Shown piece by piece: positions 54,997-63,001 of a stretch of 64,000 nt of DNA. A model generated the notes under the pieces. That model worked only from the letters and a program-made list of their open reading frames with translations, was not told the DNA's origin and did no database searches. Source of the DNA: Sabulicella rubraurantiaca (GTDB taxonomy: Bacteria; Pseudomonadota; Alphaproteobacteria; Acetobacterales; Acetobacteraceae); the NCBI RefSeq assembly GCF_017355885.1, contig NZ_JAFEUU010000004.1, positions 124,001 to 188,000 of the forward strand, written 5' to 3'. Positions within the stretch are counted from its first letter, which is position 1; the number at the start of each line of letters is the position of its first letter. Both the position numbers and the translations under genes were made by a program.

Positions 54997-56882
54997 TGCG
55001 TCGCGCCGCCTCGCTCCTCGCCCTCCTCTTCGCTGCCGCGTTGGCAATCGGGGCCGTCCTGCTGGCGCAGCGCGCCGTGCCGCAGGCGCGGCTCGACCTG
55101 ACGGAAGACCAGCTCTACACGCTCGCCCCCGGCACGCGGCAGGTGCTGTCGGGCCTGCGCGAACCGGTGACGCTGCGTTTGTTCTACTCACGCCGCCTGG
55201 GGACGGAGGCGCCGCAATTCGGCGCCTATGCCGAGCGCGTGCGCGCCCTCCTGCGCGAATACGCCGCCGCCTCGGGCGGCAAGCTGCGGTTGGAGGTGCT
55301 GGACCCCGAGCCCTTCTCCGACACGGAGGACCGCGCCCTGGCGCTGGGGCTGCAAGGCGTGCCGCTGAACGAGGGCGGCGAGCAGGTCTTCTTCGGCCTA
55401 GCCGGCAGCAATGCCCGCGACGAGGAGCGGAACATCGCCTTCTTCCAGCCGGATCGCGAGCGCTTCCTTGAGGCCGATCTCACCCGCCTCGTCTTCGAGT
55501 TGTCCGCGCCGGAGAAGCCGGTGATCGGGCTGCTGACGCCGCTGCCGCTGAACGGCGATCCGCGCGCCATGATGCTGCGCCAGCCGGCCCTGGCGCGGCC
55601 GCAAGTGGTGATGCAGCAATTGCGCGATGCCTATGAGGTGCGCGAGGTCGCGCCCGATGCGGCCGTGATCCCCGCGGGCATCCGCATCCTGCTTCTCGCC
55701 CACCCGCAAGGGCTTTCCGACGCGACGCAATACGCGGTGGACCAGTTCGTGATGCGCGGCGGCCGCCTCCTCCTGCTCCTCGACCCGCAGAGCGAGATGC
55801 AGGCGACGCGGCCCGGCCCGGATGGGCGCCCGCCCGCCGATACGGCCTCCAGCCTCGACCGGATCCTCAATGCCTGGGGCATCGAGGCGCCGGCCAACGA
55901 GGTCGTGCTCGACCTGCGCGGCGCGTGGCGGGTGCGGGCGCGGCCCGGCGACCGGGTCCAGGCGGTGGATTTCCTGTCCTGGTATTCGCTGCAGGGGGAC
56001 AGCCTGAACCGGAGCGAGGTGGCGACTGCCCAGCTCGATCAGGTCACCGTCGCCTCGGCCGGATATCTGCGTCGCCGGGAGAATGCGCCGGGCGAGTGGA
56101 CGACGCTTCTGCAAAGCAGCGGGCAATCCATGATCGTCCCGGCCGCGCGCGTCGGGCGCGAGGCGGATCCGGTGCGGCTGCTGGCGGATTTCCGCGCCGA
56201 TGGCGAGCGGCGGGTGATCGCCGCGCGGCTGCGCGGCGCCCTGCCCAGCGCCTTCCCCGACGGCCCGCCCGTCCAGGCCGAGGGGCTGCTGCCGCATCTC
56301 GCGCGCTCCGAGGGGCAGAGCAACCTCGTCGTCATCCATGACACGGACATCCTGGATGACCGGTTCTGGGTGCGGGTGCAGGAATTCTTCGGCCAGCCCG
56401 TCGCCACGCCCTTCGCGGGGAATGGCAGCCTGATCGTCAACCTGGCCGACACGCTCTCGGGCACGGATGCGATGATCTCGCTGCGCTCGCGCGGGGAGTC
56501 GCTGCGCCCCTTCACCCGCGTGGAGGAGATCCGCCGCGCCGCCGACGCGCAGTTCCGCGCCAGCGAGCGGCAATTGACCGAACGCCTTCAGGGCTCGGAG
56601 GCGCGGCTGCGCGAGTTGCGACAGGGCACGGGCGGCGAACGCAACGCGGCCCAGGCCGTCATCACGCCGGAGCAGCGCGCCGAGATCGACCGCGCGCGCG
56701 AGCAGATCGCCGCGACGCGGCGGGAGCTGCGCGCCGTGCAGCTCGATCTTCGCCGCGACATCGAATCGCTGGAGACCGCGTTGCGGGCCTTCAACATCCT
56801 GCTCGTTCCTGGGCTGCTGGTGCTGGCGGCGGCAGGGCTGGCCTTGGTGCGTGCGCGGCGTCGCGCGGCGGCGCGGCCGTGA
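54996..56882 (+). CDS. GldG-like ABC auxiliary protein
   Basis: 628 residues. The N-terminal helix (about 4-24) is followed by a periplasmic domain starting LDLTEDQLYTLAPGTRQVLS, the family hallmark, with VTLRLFYSRRL and FGAYAERVRALLREYAAA. The middle is an IFT52/GIFT-like Rossmann domain (VIGLLTPLPLNGD, then LLLAHPQGLSDATQYAVDQF). A coiled coil (about 530-600) and a C-terminal membrane helix (about 600-622) end in RARRRAAARP. ATG overlaps the permease stop by one base; a GTG one codon earlier exists. It may couple transport to an envelope component. Confidence 0.88.
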   Translation: MRRAASLLALLFAAALAIGAVLLAQRAVPQARLDLTEDQLYTLAPGTRQVLSGLREPVTLRLFYSRRLGTEAPQFGAYAERVRALLREYAAASGGKLRLEVLDPEPFSDTEDRALALGLQGVPLNEGGEQVFFGLAGSNARDEERNIAFFQPDRERFLEADLTRLVFELSAPEKPVIGLLTPLPLNGDPRAMMLRQPALARPQVVMQQLRDAYEVREVAPDAAVIPAGIRILLLAHPQGLSDATQYAVDQFVMRGGRLLLLLDPQSEMQATRPGPDGRPPADTASSLDRILNAWGIEAPANEVVLDLRGAWRVRARPGDRVQAVDFLSWYSLQGDSLNRSEVATAQLDQVTVASAGYLRRRENAPGEWTTLLQSSGQSMIVPAARVGREADPVRLLADFRADGERRVIAARLRGALPSAFPDGPPVQAEGLLPHLARSEGQSNLVVIHDTDILDDRFWVRVQEFFGQPVATPFAGNGSLIVNLADTLSGTDAMISLRSRGESLRPFTRVEEIRRAADAQFRASERQLTERLQGSEARLRELRQGTGGERNAAQAVITPEQRAEIDRAREQIAATRRELRAVQLDLRRDIESLETALRAFNILLVPGLLVLAAAGLALVRARRRAAARP

Positions 56883-57862
56883 TCGGGCGGCGTGGACTCG
56901 CCGGGCTGGGCGCGGCGGCAGCGGCGACGCTGGGCGCGGGAATCTTCCTCGCCCCGCGCGAGGAAGCGGCACCGACAAGCGGCGCACTCGCCTTCCCCGG
57001 CCTGGCCGAACGCCTGGGCCGAGCCGCACGCGTGGAAATCCGGCGCCACGATGGCGGCGTGACCTTGTCGCGCGATGGCGAGACGTGGCGCATCGCCGAG
57101 CGTGCCGGCTGGCCCGCCCGCCCCGCCAAGGTGCACGAGACGCTGACCGCCCTCACCGAGCTTCGCCTCCTGGAACCGCGCGATGCCAGCGCCAGCTTCG
57201 GCACGGACGACCCGATGCGACCCGGCGCGACGGGGGCGCTGCTGCGCGTCCTGGACGCCTCCGGTGCGCCGCTCATCTCGGTGATTCTCGGCACGCGGCG
57301 TTCCCGCGCCCAGCCCGGTGTAACGGACTCCATCCATATCCGCCGCCCGGAGGAAGCGCAGGGCTGGCTCGCCGAAGGCAGGCTGACCGCCGAGGCCGAT
57401 CCGGCGCTCTGGTTGCTGCGCGACCTTGTGGACCTGCCGGCCCAGCGCCTGCGCCGCGTGGAGGTGCGCCGCGCCGGTGACGAGCCTCTCGTGCTGGAAC
57501 GGCCCGGCGAGGTGGACGCGCCGCTGGTGATCGTCGAGCCGCGCGACCCGCCCCGCCCCGATGCCGTGGCCCTGGACGAGGCCGGCCGCGTCTTCGAAGG
57601 CCTGACGCTGATCGAGGTGCGGCGCGACGACGACGCCCCTGGCGAAGCGCTCGGCGAGGCGCGCTTTACCTTCACCGACAACCTCGCGATCCAAGCCTGG
57701 GGCCGACGTCAGGAAAGCGAGTTCTGGGTCACCCTCCGCGCCGAAGGCGATGCCGAGGCGGCGCGGCTGAACGCACTCTGGAATGGCTACGCGTTTCAGC
57801 TTGGGCAGTGGAAGGAACGCGCCATGCTCCCGCGCCTCGAAGATTTGCTGGAGCAGGGATGA
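56879..57862 (+). CDS. DUF4340 domain protein
   Basis: 327 residues. A short hydrophobic N-terminus (GLAGLGAAAAATLGAGIFLAP) with an Arg pair (MIGRRGLAG) acts as an anchor or signal. Repeated beta units carry VTLSRDGETWRIAERAGWPA and a TALTELRLLEPRDA segment, the DUF4340 pattern, and a second copy is suggested by the IQAWGRRQESEFWVTLR stretch. DUF4340 proteins regularly follow GldG-like genes; function unknown. GTG 56879 overlaps the previous stop by 4 bases. Confidence 0.85.
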   Translation: MIGRRGLAGLGAAAAATLGAGIFLAPREEAAPTSGALAFPGLAERLGRAARVEIRRHDGGVTLSRDGETWRIAERAGWPARPAKVHETLTALTELRLLEPRDASASFGTDDPMRPGATGALLRVLDASGAPLISVILGTRRSRAQPGVTDSIHIRRPEEAQGWLAEGRLTAEADPALWLLRDLVDLPAQRLRRVEVRRAGDEPLVLERPGEVDAPLVIVEPRDPPRPDAVALDEAGRVFEGLTLIEVRRDDDAPGEALGEARFTFTDNLAIQAWGRRQESEFWVTLRAEGDAEAARLNALWNGYAFQLGQWKERAMLPRLEDLLEQG

Positions 57863-58305
57863 GCAACAGCCGCGAGTATCCCGACCGTCCCTGGATCGGC
57901 ATCGGAGTCATTGCCTTCCGTGGTGATACCGTCCTGCTGGTCCGTCGCGGCCGGCCGCCGCGCATGGGTGCCTGGTCCCTTCCCGGTGGGGCGCAGCACG
58001 TGGGCGAGGGGGCGCAGGAAGCGGCACGCCGGGAGTTGCGCGAGGAAGCAGGCATCGAGGTCGGCCCGCTGCTCCTCGCCGACGTGATCGACTCCGTGAC
58101 GCGAGACGAGAATGGACGCGTCCGGTTCCACTACACCATCGTGGATTTCTGCGGCGAATACCTCTCCGGCGAGACGGTGGCGGGCGACGACGCGGCCGAG
58201 GTTCGCTGGGCGCCTCTCGATGCGCTGGAACCCTTCGACCTGACGCCCGAAGCGCGCGCCGTGATCGCATTGTCCCGCCGCCGCCTGGACGAGGCGCGCG
58301 GCTGA
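57859..58305 (+). CDS. Nudix hydrolase
   Basis: 148 residues. The Nudix box is complete: GAQHVGEGAQEAARRELREE near 44-63 followed by AGIEV, matching Gx5Ex7REUxEExGU. The flanking sequence (WIGIGVIAFRGDTVLLVRRG, then GRVRFHYTIVDFCGEYL) resembles ADP-ribose pyrophosphatase/MutT-like enzymes. Substrate not assigned. ATG overlaps the DUF4340 stop by 4 bases, so it is coupled to the ABC set. It converges on the CsaA-like gene with four bases between stops. Confidence 0.92.
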   Translation: MSNSREYPDRPWIGIGVIAFRGDTVLLVRRGRPPRMGAWSLPGGAQHVGEGAQEAARRELREEAGIEVGPLLLADVIDSVTRDENGRVRFHYTIVDFCGEYLSGETVAGDDAAEVRWAPLDALEPFDLTPEARAVIALSRRRLDEARG

Positions 58306-58309
58306 GACC

Positions 58310-58669
58310 TCAGTAGATCGTCGCCCCGAGCGGGACACCCGAATGCGGCGAGAGCAGGATCACGCGCCCCCGCTCGTCCCGCGCGCCGAGGATCAGCACC
58401 TCCGACCGGAACCCGGCGATGTTGCGGGGCGCGAAGTTGCAGACGCACACGACTGCCGTCCCGACTAGCTCAGCAGCGTCGTAATTCGTGATCTGCGCGC
58501 TCGACCACCGCGTGCCGAGCGGCCCTAGATCCACCTGAACCTTGTATGAGGGGTTGCGGGCGCGCGGAAACGGCTCGACGGCGATGATCCGCCCGACGCG
58601 GATGTCGAGCTTGGCGAAGTCGTCATACGCGGCTTCCGGCTTCGCCGCCTGAAGGTCGCTCGTGGTCAA
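58310..58669 (-). CDS. csaA: CsaA-like tRNA-binding protein
   Basis: 119 residues. YDDFAKLDIRVGRIIAVEPF near 15-34 is the OB-fold start of the CsaA/Trbp111 family; YKVQVDLGPLGTRWSSAQIT near 42-61 and PRNIAGFRSEVLILG near 81 complete it. CsaA binds tRNA and has been proposed as a secretion chaperone. The start is TTG at 58669 because no ATG or GTG lies near the family N-terminus. It lies 60 bases downstream of msrP, separated by a hairpin. Confidence 0.88.
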   Translation of the reverse strand: MTTSDLQAAKPEAAYDDFAKLDIRVGRIIAVEPFPRARNPSYKVQVDLGPLGTRWSSAQITNYDAAELVGTAVVCVCNFAPRNIAGFRSEVLILGARDERGRVILLSPHSGVPLGATIY

Positions 58670-58688
58670 TGCTCGACGCTCCCGAAGT

Positions 58689-58712
58689 GCCCGGGCGGAC
58701 TAGCCGCCGGGC
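58689..58712 (-). terminator. Hairpin after msrP
   Basis: GCCCGG-g-CGG / CCG-CCGGGC, nine pairs with a bulged G and loop ACTAG, lies 17 bases after the msrP stop in the 60-base gap before csaA. Probable terminator without T-tract. Confidence 0.45.
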
Positions 58713-58729
58713 CCTGGGCTGTCGAGCCA

Positions 58730-59671
58730 TCAGGCCCAGAGGCGCTCGCGCTCCATCCCCGTGTAGAGGCCGCCGACCCATTCGCCATAGCCGTTGAAGA
58801 TCCGCGTCGGCACGCGCTCGCCGCTGCCCAGCAGCCGCTCGGTCGCCTGGCTCCAGCGCGGATGCGAGACCTCCGGATTCACGTTCGCCCAGAACCCATA
58901 CTCGCTCGCCTGGATGGCGGGCCAGAAGGTGCGCGGGCGCTCCGCGGTCAGGGTGATCTTCACCACCGACTTGCCGGACTTGAAGCCGTATTTCCATGGG
59001 AAGACCACGCGCAGCGGGCCGCCATTGCTTTGCGGCAGCGGCTTGCTGAACAGCCCGACCGGCATGAAGGTCAGCTCGTTCGCCGCTTCCTGGATCGTGC
59101 AGGCCTCGACATGCGGCCAGGGATACCAGCTTTGCCGCAGCCCGGGCATGACGCCGGGAATGGCGGCGGTCTCGAAGGCGACGTAGCGGGCATTCGATTT
59201 CGGCTCCACCAGCTTCAGCAGCTCGGAAAGCTGGAAGCCGCTCCAGGGCACGGTCATCGCCCAGGCCTCGACGCAGCGCAGGCGATAGACGCGCTCCTCG
59301 ATCGGCATCAGGCGCAGCAGGTCGTCGATCTCGAACTCGCGCGGCTTGTCCACCAGCCCGCCGACGGAAAGGCGCCAGGGCCGCACCGGCATGCGCGACG
59401 CGGCGGAGGAGATGCTCTTGCTCGTCCCGAATTCGTAGAAATTGTTGTAGGTGGAAACGTCGCGCTCGGGGCTGAGGGCGCGCTCGGGACGGTAGCGCAT
59501 GTTGCGCGCGTGCTCGGGCAAGGGCGGGGCCTGGGTGATGCCCTGCGCCGCGGCGATGCCGGGCAGGAGCGCAGCACCCGCCCCCATCAGGGCACGGCGG
59601 TTCAGCACCAGCGCCTCGGGCGTGACCGCGCTTTCCGGGGCGTTCCAGGGTCGATGGCGGAGGATGCGCAT
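58730..59671 (-). CDS. msrP: Protein-methionine-sulfoxide reductase catalytic subunit MsrP
   Basis: 313 residues. A Tat-type leader is seen (LNRRALMGAGAALLPGIAAAQ, twin Arg at 25-26). The molybdopterin domain carries VYRLRCVEAWAMTVPWSG near 128-145, whose Cys (about 133) ligates molybdenum, and LPQSNGGPLRVVFPWKYGFK near 215. It reduces methionine sulfoxide in periplasmic proteins using electrons from MsrQ. No msrQ heme protein is adjacent in this window, so the partner must lie elsewhere. Confidence 0.95.
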   Translation of the reverse strand: MRILRHRPWNAPESAVTPEALVLNRRALMGAGAALLPGIAAAQGITQAPPLPEHARNMRYRPERALSPERDVSTYNNFYEFGTSKSISSAASRMPVRPWRLSVGGLVDKPREFEIDDLLRLMPIEERVYRLRCVEAWAMTVPWSGFQLSELLKLVEPKSNARYVAFETAAIPGVMPGLRQSWYPWPHVEACTIQEAANELTFMPVGLFSKPLPQSNGGPLRVVFPWKYGFKSGKSVVKITLTAERPRTFWPAIQASEYGFWANVNPEVSHPRWSQATERLLGSGERVPTRIFNGYGEWVGGLYTGMERERLWA

Positions 59672-59728
59672 CTGTTTTCACCTTCGGCTGTCCCCCGAAT
59701 GTAGGACGCCACGGCGCTACGGGAAGCC

Positions 59729-61306
59729 TCAAGGCGTGGGCGGTACCACCCACAGCCCGTCCACTCGCCGCAGCGAGGCCGCCATGCCCTCCCGCGCCGC
59801 CTCCAGCGCGGCCTCGTCGCGCAGCACGTAGATCACCCCCGGCTCGGGATCGCCCCTCCGCAGCCGGTCGAGCACTGTCTCGGCCAGGCGGGCGGCGACG
59901 CCGGCATCGGCACGGGCGAGGTAGGCGGCATCGGTGGCCAGGCCGTGCCGCGCCGCCAGCACCGCCACCTCCTCCCAGAAGGGCCCCAGATTCGCGGCGG
60001 GGACGGCGCGGATGGCATGGGCGTTGCGCGTTGCCTCCGCCCAGAAGGGATTGGACAGGCGCAGGGGCAGCCTAGCCTCCGTGGGCGGGAAGAAGCCGCC
60101 CAGCCGCGCGATTCCGGGGCGCAGATCCACGGCCTGCACGACCAGCAGCGCGGCAAGCGCGAGGCCCGACTGGCGCAGCCCGAGCCAGCGCGCCAGACCG
60201 GCCATGCCGAGCAGCAGCAGCGCATAGGCGAGCGGCCAGAAGAACCGCTCCGAGGCGCGCAGCGCACCCGCGAGTTCAACCAGGGAGGGAGGAAGAGAAA
60301 GCAGCGTGACCTGCACCCCCGCGACGGAAGGCCGGTGCGTCACCGCGAAACCCAGCATCAGCAGCAGCACGATCGCGAGCGGCCCGGAGAAGCGCCGCCA
60401 GGGCGCGCGCAACAGGAAGGGCAGCAGCAGCAGGCCGCCCAGGCCGAGATAGGAGCCGCCCACCTCCGGATGCTCAGGCCCGGGCAGCGTGGGCAGGAGC
60501 GCGCTCCAGACCCCGCCATCGAAAGGAGCGAGGAGGTCTAGCTGCATCGCGCCATAGCCGGCGCCGCCATGCCCGGCCCGCAGAAGGAAGAATCCGGCCG
60601 CCCAGAGCGCAACCAGCGCGGCGCCGACCACCAGCGGCGTCTCAAGCCAGGCGCGGCGGCGCCATGCATCTGCGAGCCAGAGCGCCAGCACCATAGGCAG
60701 GATGTAGGAGTGGATCAGCGCGGCCGCCGCAGCCAGCAGTACCCATCCCCAGGGACGGCGCGTCGTCGGCGGGGCGAGGTGCAGCCAAAGCCCGGCCAGC
60801 AGCAGCCATTGCCCCGCCAGGGCGAAATGCCCGCCCATGCGGTTGAGCAGCATCGGTTGCAGGACCAGCAACCCCGCCCCCATCACTTGGCCCAGCGCGC
60901 CAAGGCCCAGGCGCCGCAGCGCCAACGCGCCGAACAGCCCCTGCAACGCGCCGCAGAGCAGCAGCCAGATCCCCCAATACTGGTCCACCGCCAGCACCGG
61001 TCGGAGCGCCTTGAACAGGAAGGCCAGCAGCGGGATGGAGTCGGTGAAGAAGATGGAGGAGCCAAGCTCCATCCCGAAGCGCGGCGAGAGGCCGGGCGGC
61101 AGGCGCCACGCATCGTCGCGAAAGAAGGCCCAGCCCAGCCAGTACTGCACCGGGTCCGGACCGAGCGTGCCCGAGAGCATCCAGTCAGTATGCCCGGGCG
61201 GCACGATGCCCCACCCGAACACCACCATCACCAGGGCCGCCCCCAGCAGCGCCGCGACGGGGGCCGCGCCCCGGTCCGGCCAGATCGGCGATTGCCCCGG
61301 CATCAT
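59729..61306 (-). CDS. Polytopic membrane protein, DUF6311-like (GT-C-type glycosyltransferase candidate)
   Basis: 525 residues, about 11-12 membrane helices. The N-terminal helix is followed by a periplasmic loop DWMLSGTLGPDPVQYWLGWA and LGSSIFFTDSIPLLAFLFK near 85, both typical of DUF6311. DPVQYWLGW contributes an acidic residue in the first loop, the usual catalytic location in GT-C enzymes. A C-terminal soluble part (about 400-525) follows. Probably glycosylates or moves an envelope glycan using a polyprenyl-linked donor; acceptor unknown. The annotated ATGs at 61306/61303 lie in the 3' arm of a perfect 12-base hairpin; Met27 (MVVFGWG) is an alternative. Confidence 0.75.
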   Translation of the reverse strand: MMPGQSPIWPDRGAAPVAALLGAALVMVVFGWGIVPPGHTDWMLSGTLGPDPVQYWLGWAFFRDDAWRLPPGLSPRFGMELGSSIFFTDSIPLLAFLFKALRPVLAVDQYWGIWLLLCGALQGLFGALALRRLGLGALGQVMGAGLLVLQPMLLNRMGGHFALAGQWLLLAGLWLHLAPPTTRRPWGWVLLAAAAALIHSYILPMVLALWLADAWRRRAWLETPLVVGAALVALWAAGFFLLRAGHGGAGYGAMQLDLLAPFDGGVWSALLPTLPGPEHPEVGGSYLGLGGLLLLPFLLRAPWRRFSGPLAIVLLLMLGFAVTHRPSVAGVQVTLLSLPPSLVELAGALRASERFFWPLAYALLLLGMAGLARWLGLRQSGLALAALLVVQAVDLRPGIARLGGFFPPTEARLPLRLSNPFWAEATRNAHAIRAVPAANLGPFWEEVAVLAARHGLATDAAYLARADAGVAARLAETVLDRLRRGDPEPGVIYVLRDEAALEAAREGMAASLRRVDGLWVVPPTP

Positions 61307-61331
61307 CGCCGGAAAGAAACCGGCGATGATG
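61301..61331 (-). terminator. 12-base hairpin after the peroxiredoxin gene, over the DUF6311 start
   Basis: CATCATCGCCGG / CCGGCGATGATG form 12 perfect pairs around a 7-base loop (TTTCTTT on the minus strand). It lies about 16 bases after the peroxiredoxin stop and its 3' arm contains two adjacent ATG codons, the apparent DUF6311 start. It may end transcription or block initiation. Confidence 0.65.
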
Positions 61332-61347
61332 GCAAGGTTGCGGCGGC

Positions 61348-61992
61348 TCAGCCTTCCTGCGGCACGTCCACCCAGCGCAGATAGGGGCGGTCGGCCTTCC
61401 AGCCCTGCGGGAAGCGGATCTTCGCGTCCTCGTCGGACAGGCTGGGGACGATGATGGCCTTGTCGCCCTTCTGCCAGTTCACCGGCGTCGCGACCTTGTG
61501 CTTGTCGGTGAGCTGCAGGCTGTCGATCACCCGCAGCACCTCTTGGAAGTTGCGGCCGGTGGAGGGCGGGTAGGTCAGCGTCAGCCGAACCTTCCGCGCC
61601 GGGTCGATCACATAGACGGTGCGAACGGTGATGGAGGGGTCGGCCTCCGGATGGATCATCCCGTAAAGCTTGGACACCGAACGGTCAGGGTCGGCGATCA
61701 TGGGGAAGTTCAGCGTCGCACCCTGCGTCTCGCGGATGTCCTCAACCCAGGCGTCATGCCGGTCGAGCGGGTCCACGGACAGGCCGATCACCTTCACGCC
61801 GCGCTTGTCGAATTCTGGCTTCAGCTTCGCCGCCTCGCCCAGCTCGGTGGTGCAGACCGGGGTGAAGTCCTTCGGATGGGAGAAGAACACCACCCAGGAA
61901 TCCTTGCCCCACTCGCTGAAACGGATGCGGCCTTGCGTGGTGTCGGCCTCAAAATCGGGCGCCACCTGCCCAAGGGAAAGCTGCTGCGACAA
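61348..61992 (-). CDS. 1-Cys peroxiredoxin (Prx6/AhpC-TSA type)
   Basis: 214 residues. SHPKDFTPVCTTELGEA near 38-54 has the peroxidatic Cys (Cys47), and it is the only Cys in the protein, so this is a 1-Cys enzyme. The long C-terminal arm after residue 160 (VATPVNWQKGDKAIIVPSL) is the Prx6-type dimerisation domain. It reduces hydroperoxides using an external thiol. TTG at 61992 is the start: GAAGGAG is seven bases upstream and no ATG is close by. Confidence 0.94.
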   Translation of the reverse strand: MSQQLSLGQVAPDFEADTTQGRIRFSEWGKDSWVVFFSHPKDFTPVCTTELGEAAKLKPEFDKRGVKVIGLSVDPLDRHDAWVEDIRETQGATLNFPMIADPDRSVSKLYGMIHPEADPSITVRTVYVIDPARKVRLTLTYPPSTGRNFQEVLRVIDSLQLTDKHKVATPVNWQKGDKAIIVPSLSDEDAKIRFPQGWKADRPYLRWVDVPQEG

Positions 61993-62018
61993 ATTAGTCT
62001 CCTTCCAGTCTTCGATGA

Positions 62019-62129
62019 TCAGATGAGCCGCGCCAGGAGCGCGACCAGGGCGAGGACGCCGAAGCCGATTCCGGCAACCTCTGGCGCCGGAGCCCAGGTC
62101 TCGTCAGCCAGTCCGCCGAACTCAGGCAT
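62019..62129 (-). CDS. 36-residue single-helix membrane peptide
   Basis: ATG at 62129 overlaps the end of cobA by 8 bases and encodes MPEFGGLADETWAPAPEVAG followed by a hydrophobic helix (IGFGVLALVALLARLI). No Shine-Dalgarno sequence is separate from cobA, so translation would be coupled. Acidic N-terminus plus C-terminal helix suggests a small inner-membrane peptide. Function unknown; it could be a chance frame, but it fills the cobA-peroxiredoxin gap almost exactly. Confidence 0.45.
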   Translation of the reverse strand: MPEFGGLADETWAPAPEVAGIGFGVLALVALLARLI

Positions 62130-62916
62130 GGGCGGCCTCCGCCGGCAAGGGGAGGTCCAGCGTACCGGCCAGCGCAGCCGCCTCGCCGATCACGACCAAC
62201 GCGGGGGCGGGCACTCCGGCGCGGCGCGCATCGAGGGTGCAGGCGCCCAAATTCGTCCGCAGCACGCGCTGCGTCGGCAGGCTGGCCTCGGAGATGATGG
62301 CGACGGGCGTGGCAGGGGAGCGCCCGCCTGCAAGCATCCGCGTCGCGACCTCATCCAGCCGGGTCAGCGCCATGAAGGCGACCACCGTGCCGGGCAGCGC
62401 GCCCCATTCCAGCGCCGGCAGGCTGCCCGCCTCGTCATGCGCGGTGAGGAAGGTGACGGCCGAGGCGATGCCGCGCTGCGTCAGCGCGATCCCTGCCGCT
62501 GCCGGCGCCGCGAGTCCGGACGAGACGCCCGGCACCACGCGCCAAGTCACCCCGGCCGCGTCGCAGGCCGCCGCCTCCTCGCCACCGCGCCCGAAAATGA
62601 AGGGGTCACCGCCCTTCAGCCGCACCACGCGCAGCCCCGCGAGCGCACCCTGCACCAACCGCTGGTTGATGCGCGCCTGCGGCACCGGTGCGGCGCCCTT
62701 GCGCTTGCCGACGGCGATGATCTCGGCGCCGCGGCGGACGTGCCTCAGCACGGCGCGGCCCGGCAGCGCGTCGTGCAGCACGAGGTCGGCGGCCTCCAGC
62801 GCCTGGACCGCGCGCAGGGTCAGCAAGGACGGGTCGCCAGGGCCGGCGCCGACCAGCCACACCTCGCCACGGGCAAAGACGGGCCCGGCGAGGCGGCTCG
62901 CGGATTCCACTTTCAT
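62122..62916 (-). CDS. cobA: Uroporphyrinogen-III C-methyltransferase
   Basis: 264 residues. GEVWLVGAGPGDPSLLTLRA near 17-36 is the SAM-binding start, VVRLKGGDPFIFGRGGEE near 97-114 is signature 2, and WRVVPGVSSGLAAPAAAGI near 125 completes it. It methylates uroporphyrinogen III twice to precorrin-2 for siroheme or cobalamin. It is only the methylase domain; no CysG dehydrogenase/ferrochelatase is fused. It diverges from cysI, whose product needs siroheme. Confidence 0.94.
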   Translation of the reverse strand: MKVESASRLAGPVFARGEVWLVGAGPGDPSLLTLRAVQALEAADLVLHDALPGRAVLRHVRRGAEIIAVGKRKGAAPVPQARINQRLVQGALAGLRVVRLKGGDPFIFGRGGEEAAACDAAGVTWRVVPGVSSGLAAPAAAGIALTQRGIASAVTFLTAHDEAGSLPALEWGALPGTVVAFMALTRLDEVATRMLAGGRSPATPVAIISEASLPTQRVLRTNLGACTLDARRAGVPAPALVVIGEAAALAGTLDLPLPAEAAHA

Positions 62917-62950
62917 ATCGCGGCCAACCCCCTCAGTAATGCTTGCGACG

Positions 62951-62980
62951 ATCGTAGAATCATGTTTTCACTCTTGGCAA
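62951..62980 (-). promoter_or_regulatory. Candidate cobA promoter in the cobA/cysI divergent gap
   Basis: On the minus strand TTGCCA (62980-62975) and TACGAT (62956-62951) are spaced 18 bases apart, about 35 bases before the cobA start. The 85-base gap also contains TAGAAT (62955-62960) as a possible plus-strand -10 overlapping the minus -10, so the two genes may share a regulatory site. No known CysB-type box is claimed. Confidence 0.4.
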
Positions 62981-63001
62981 GCGCACTGAAAGGACGAAGC
63001 G

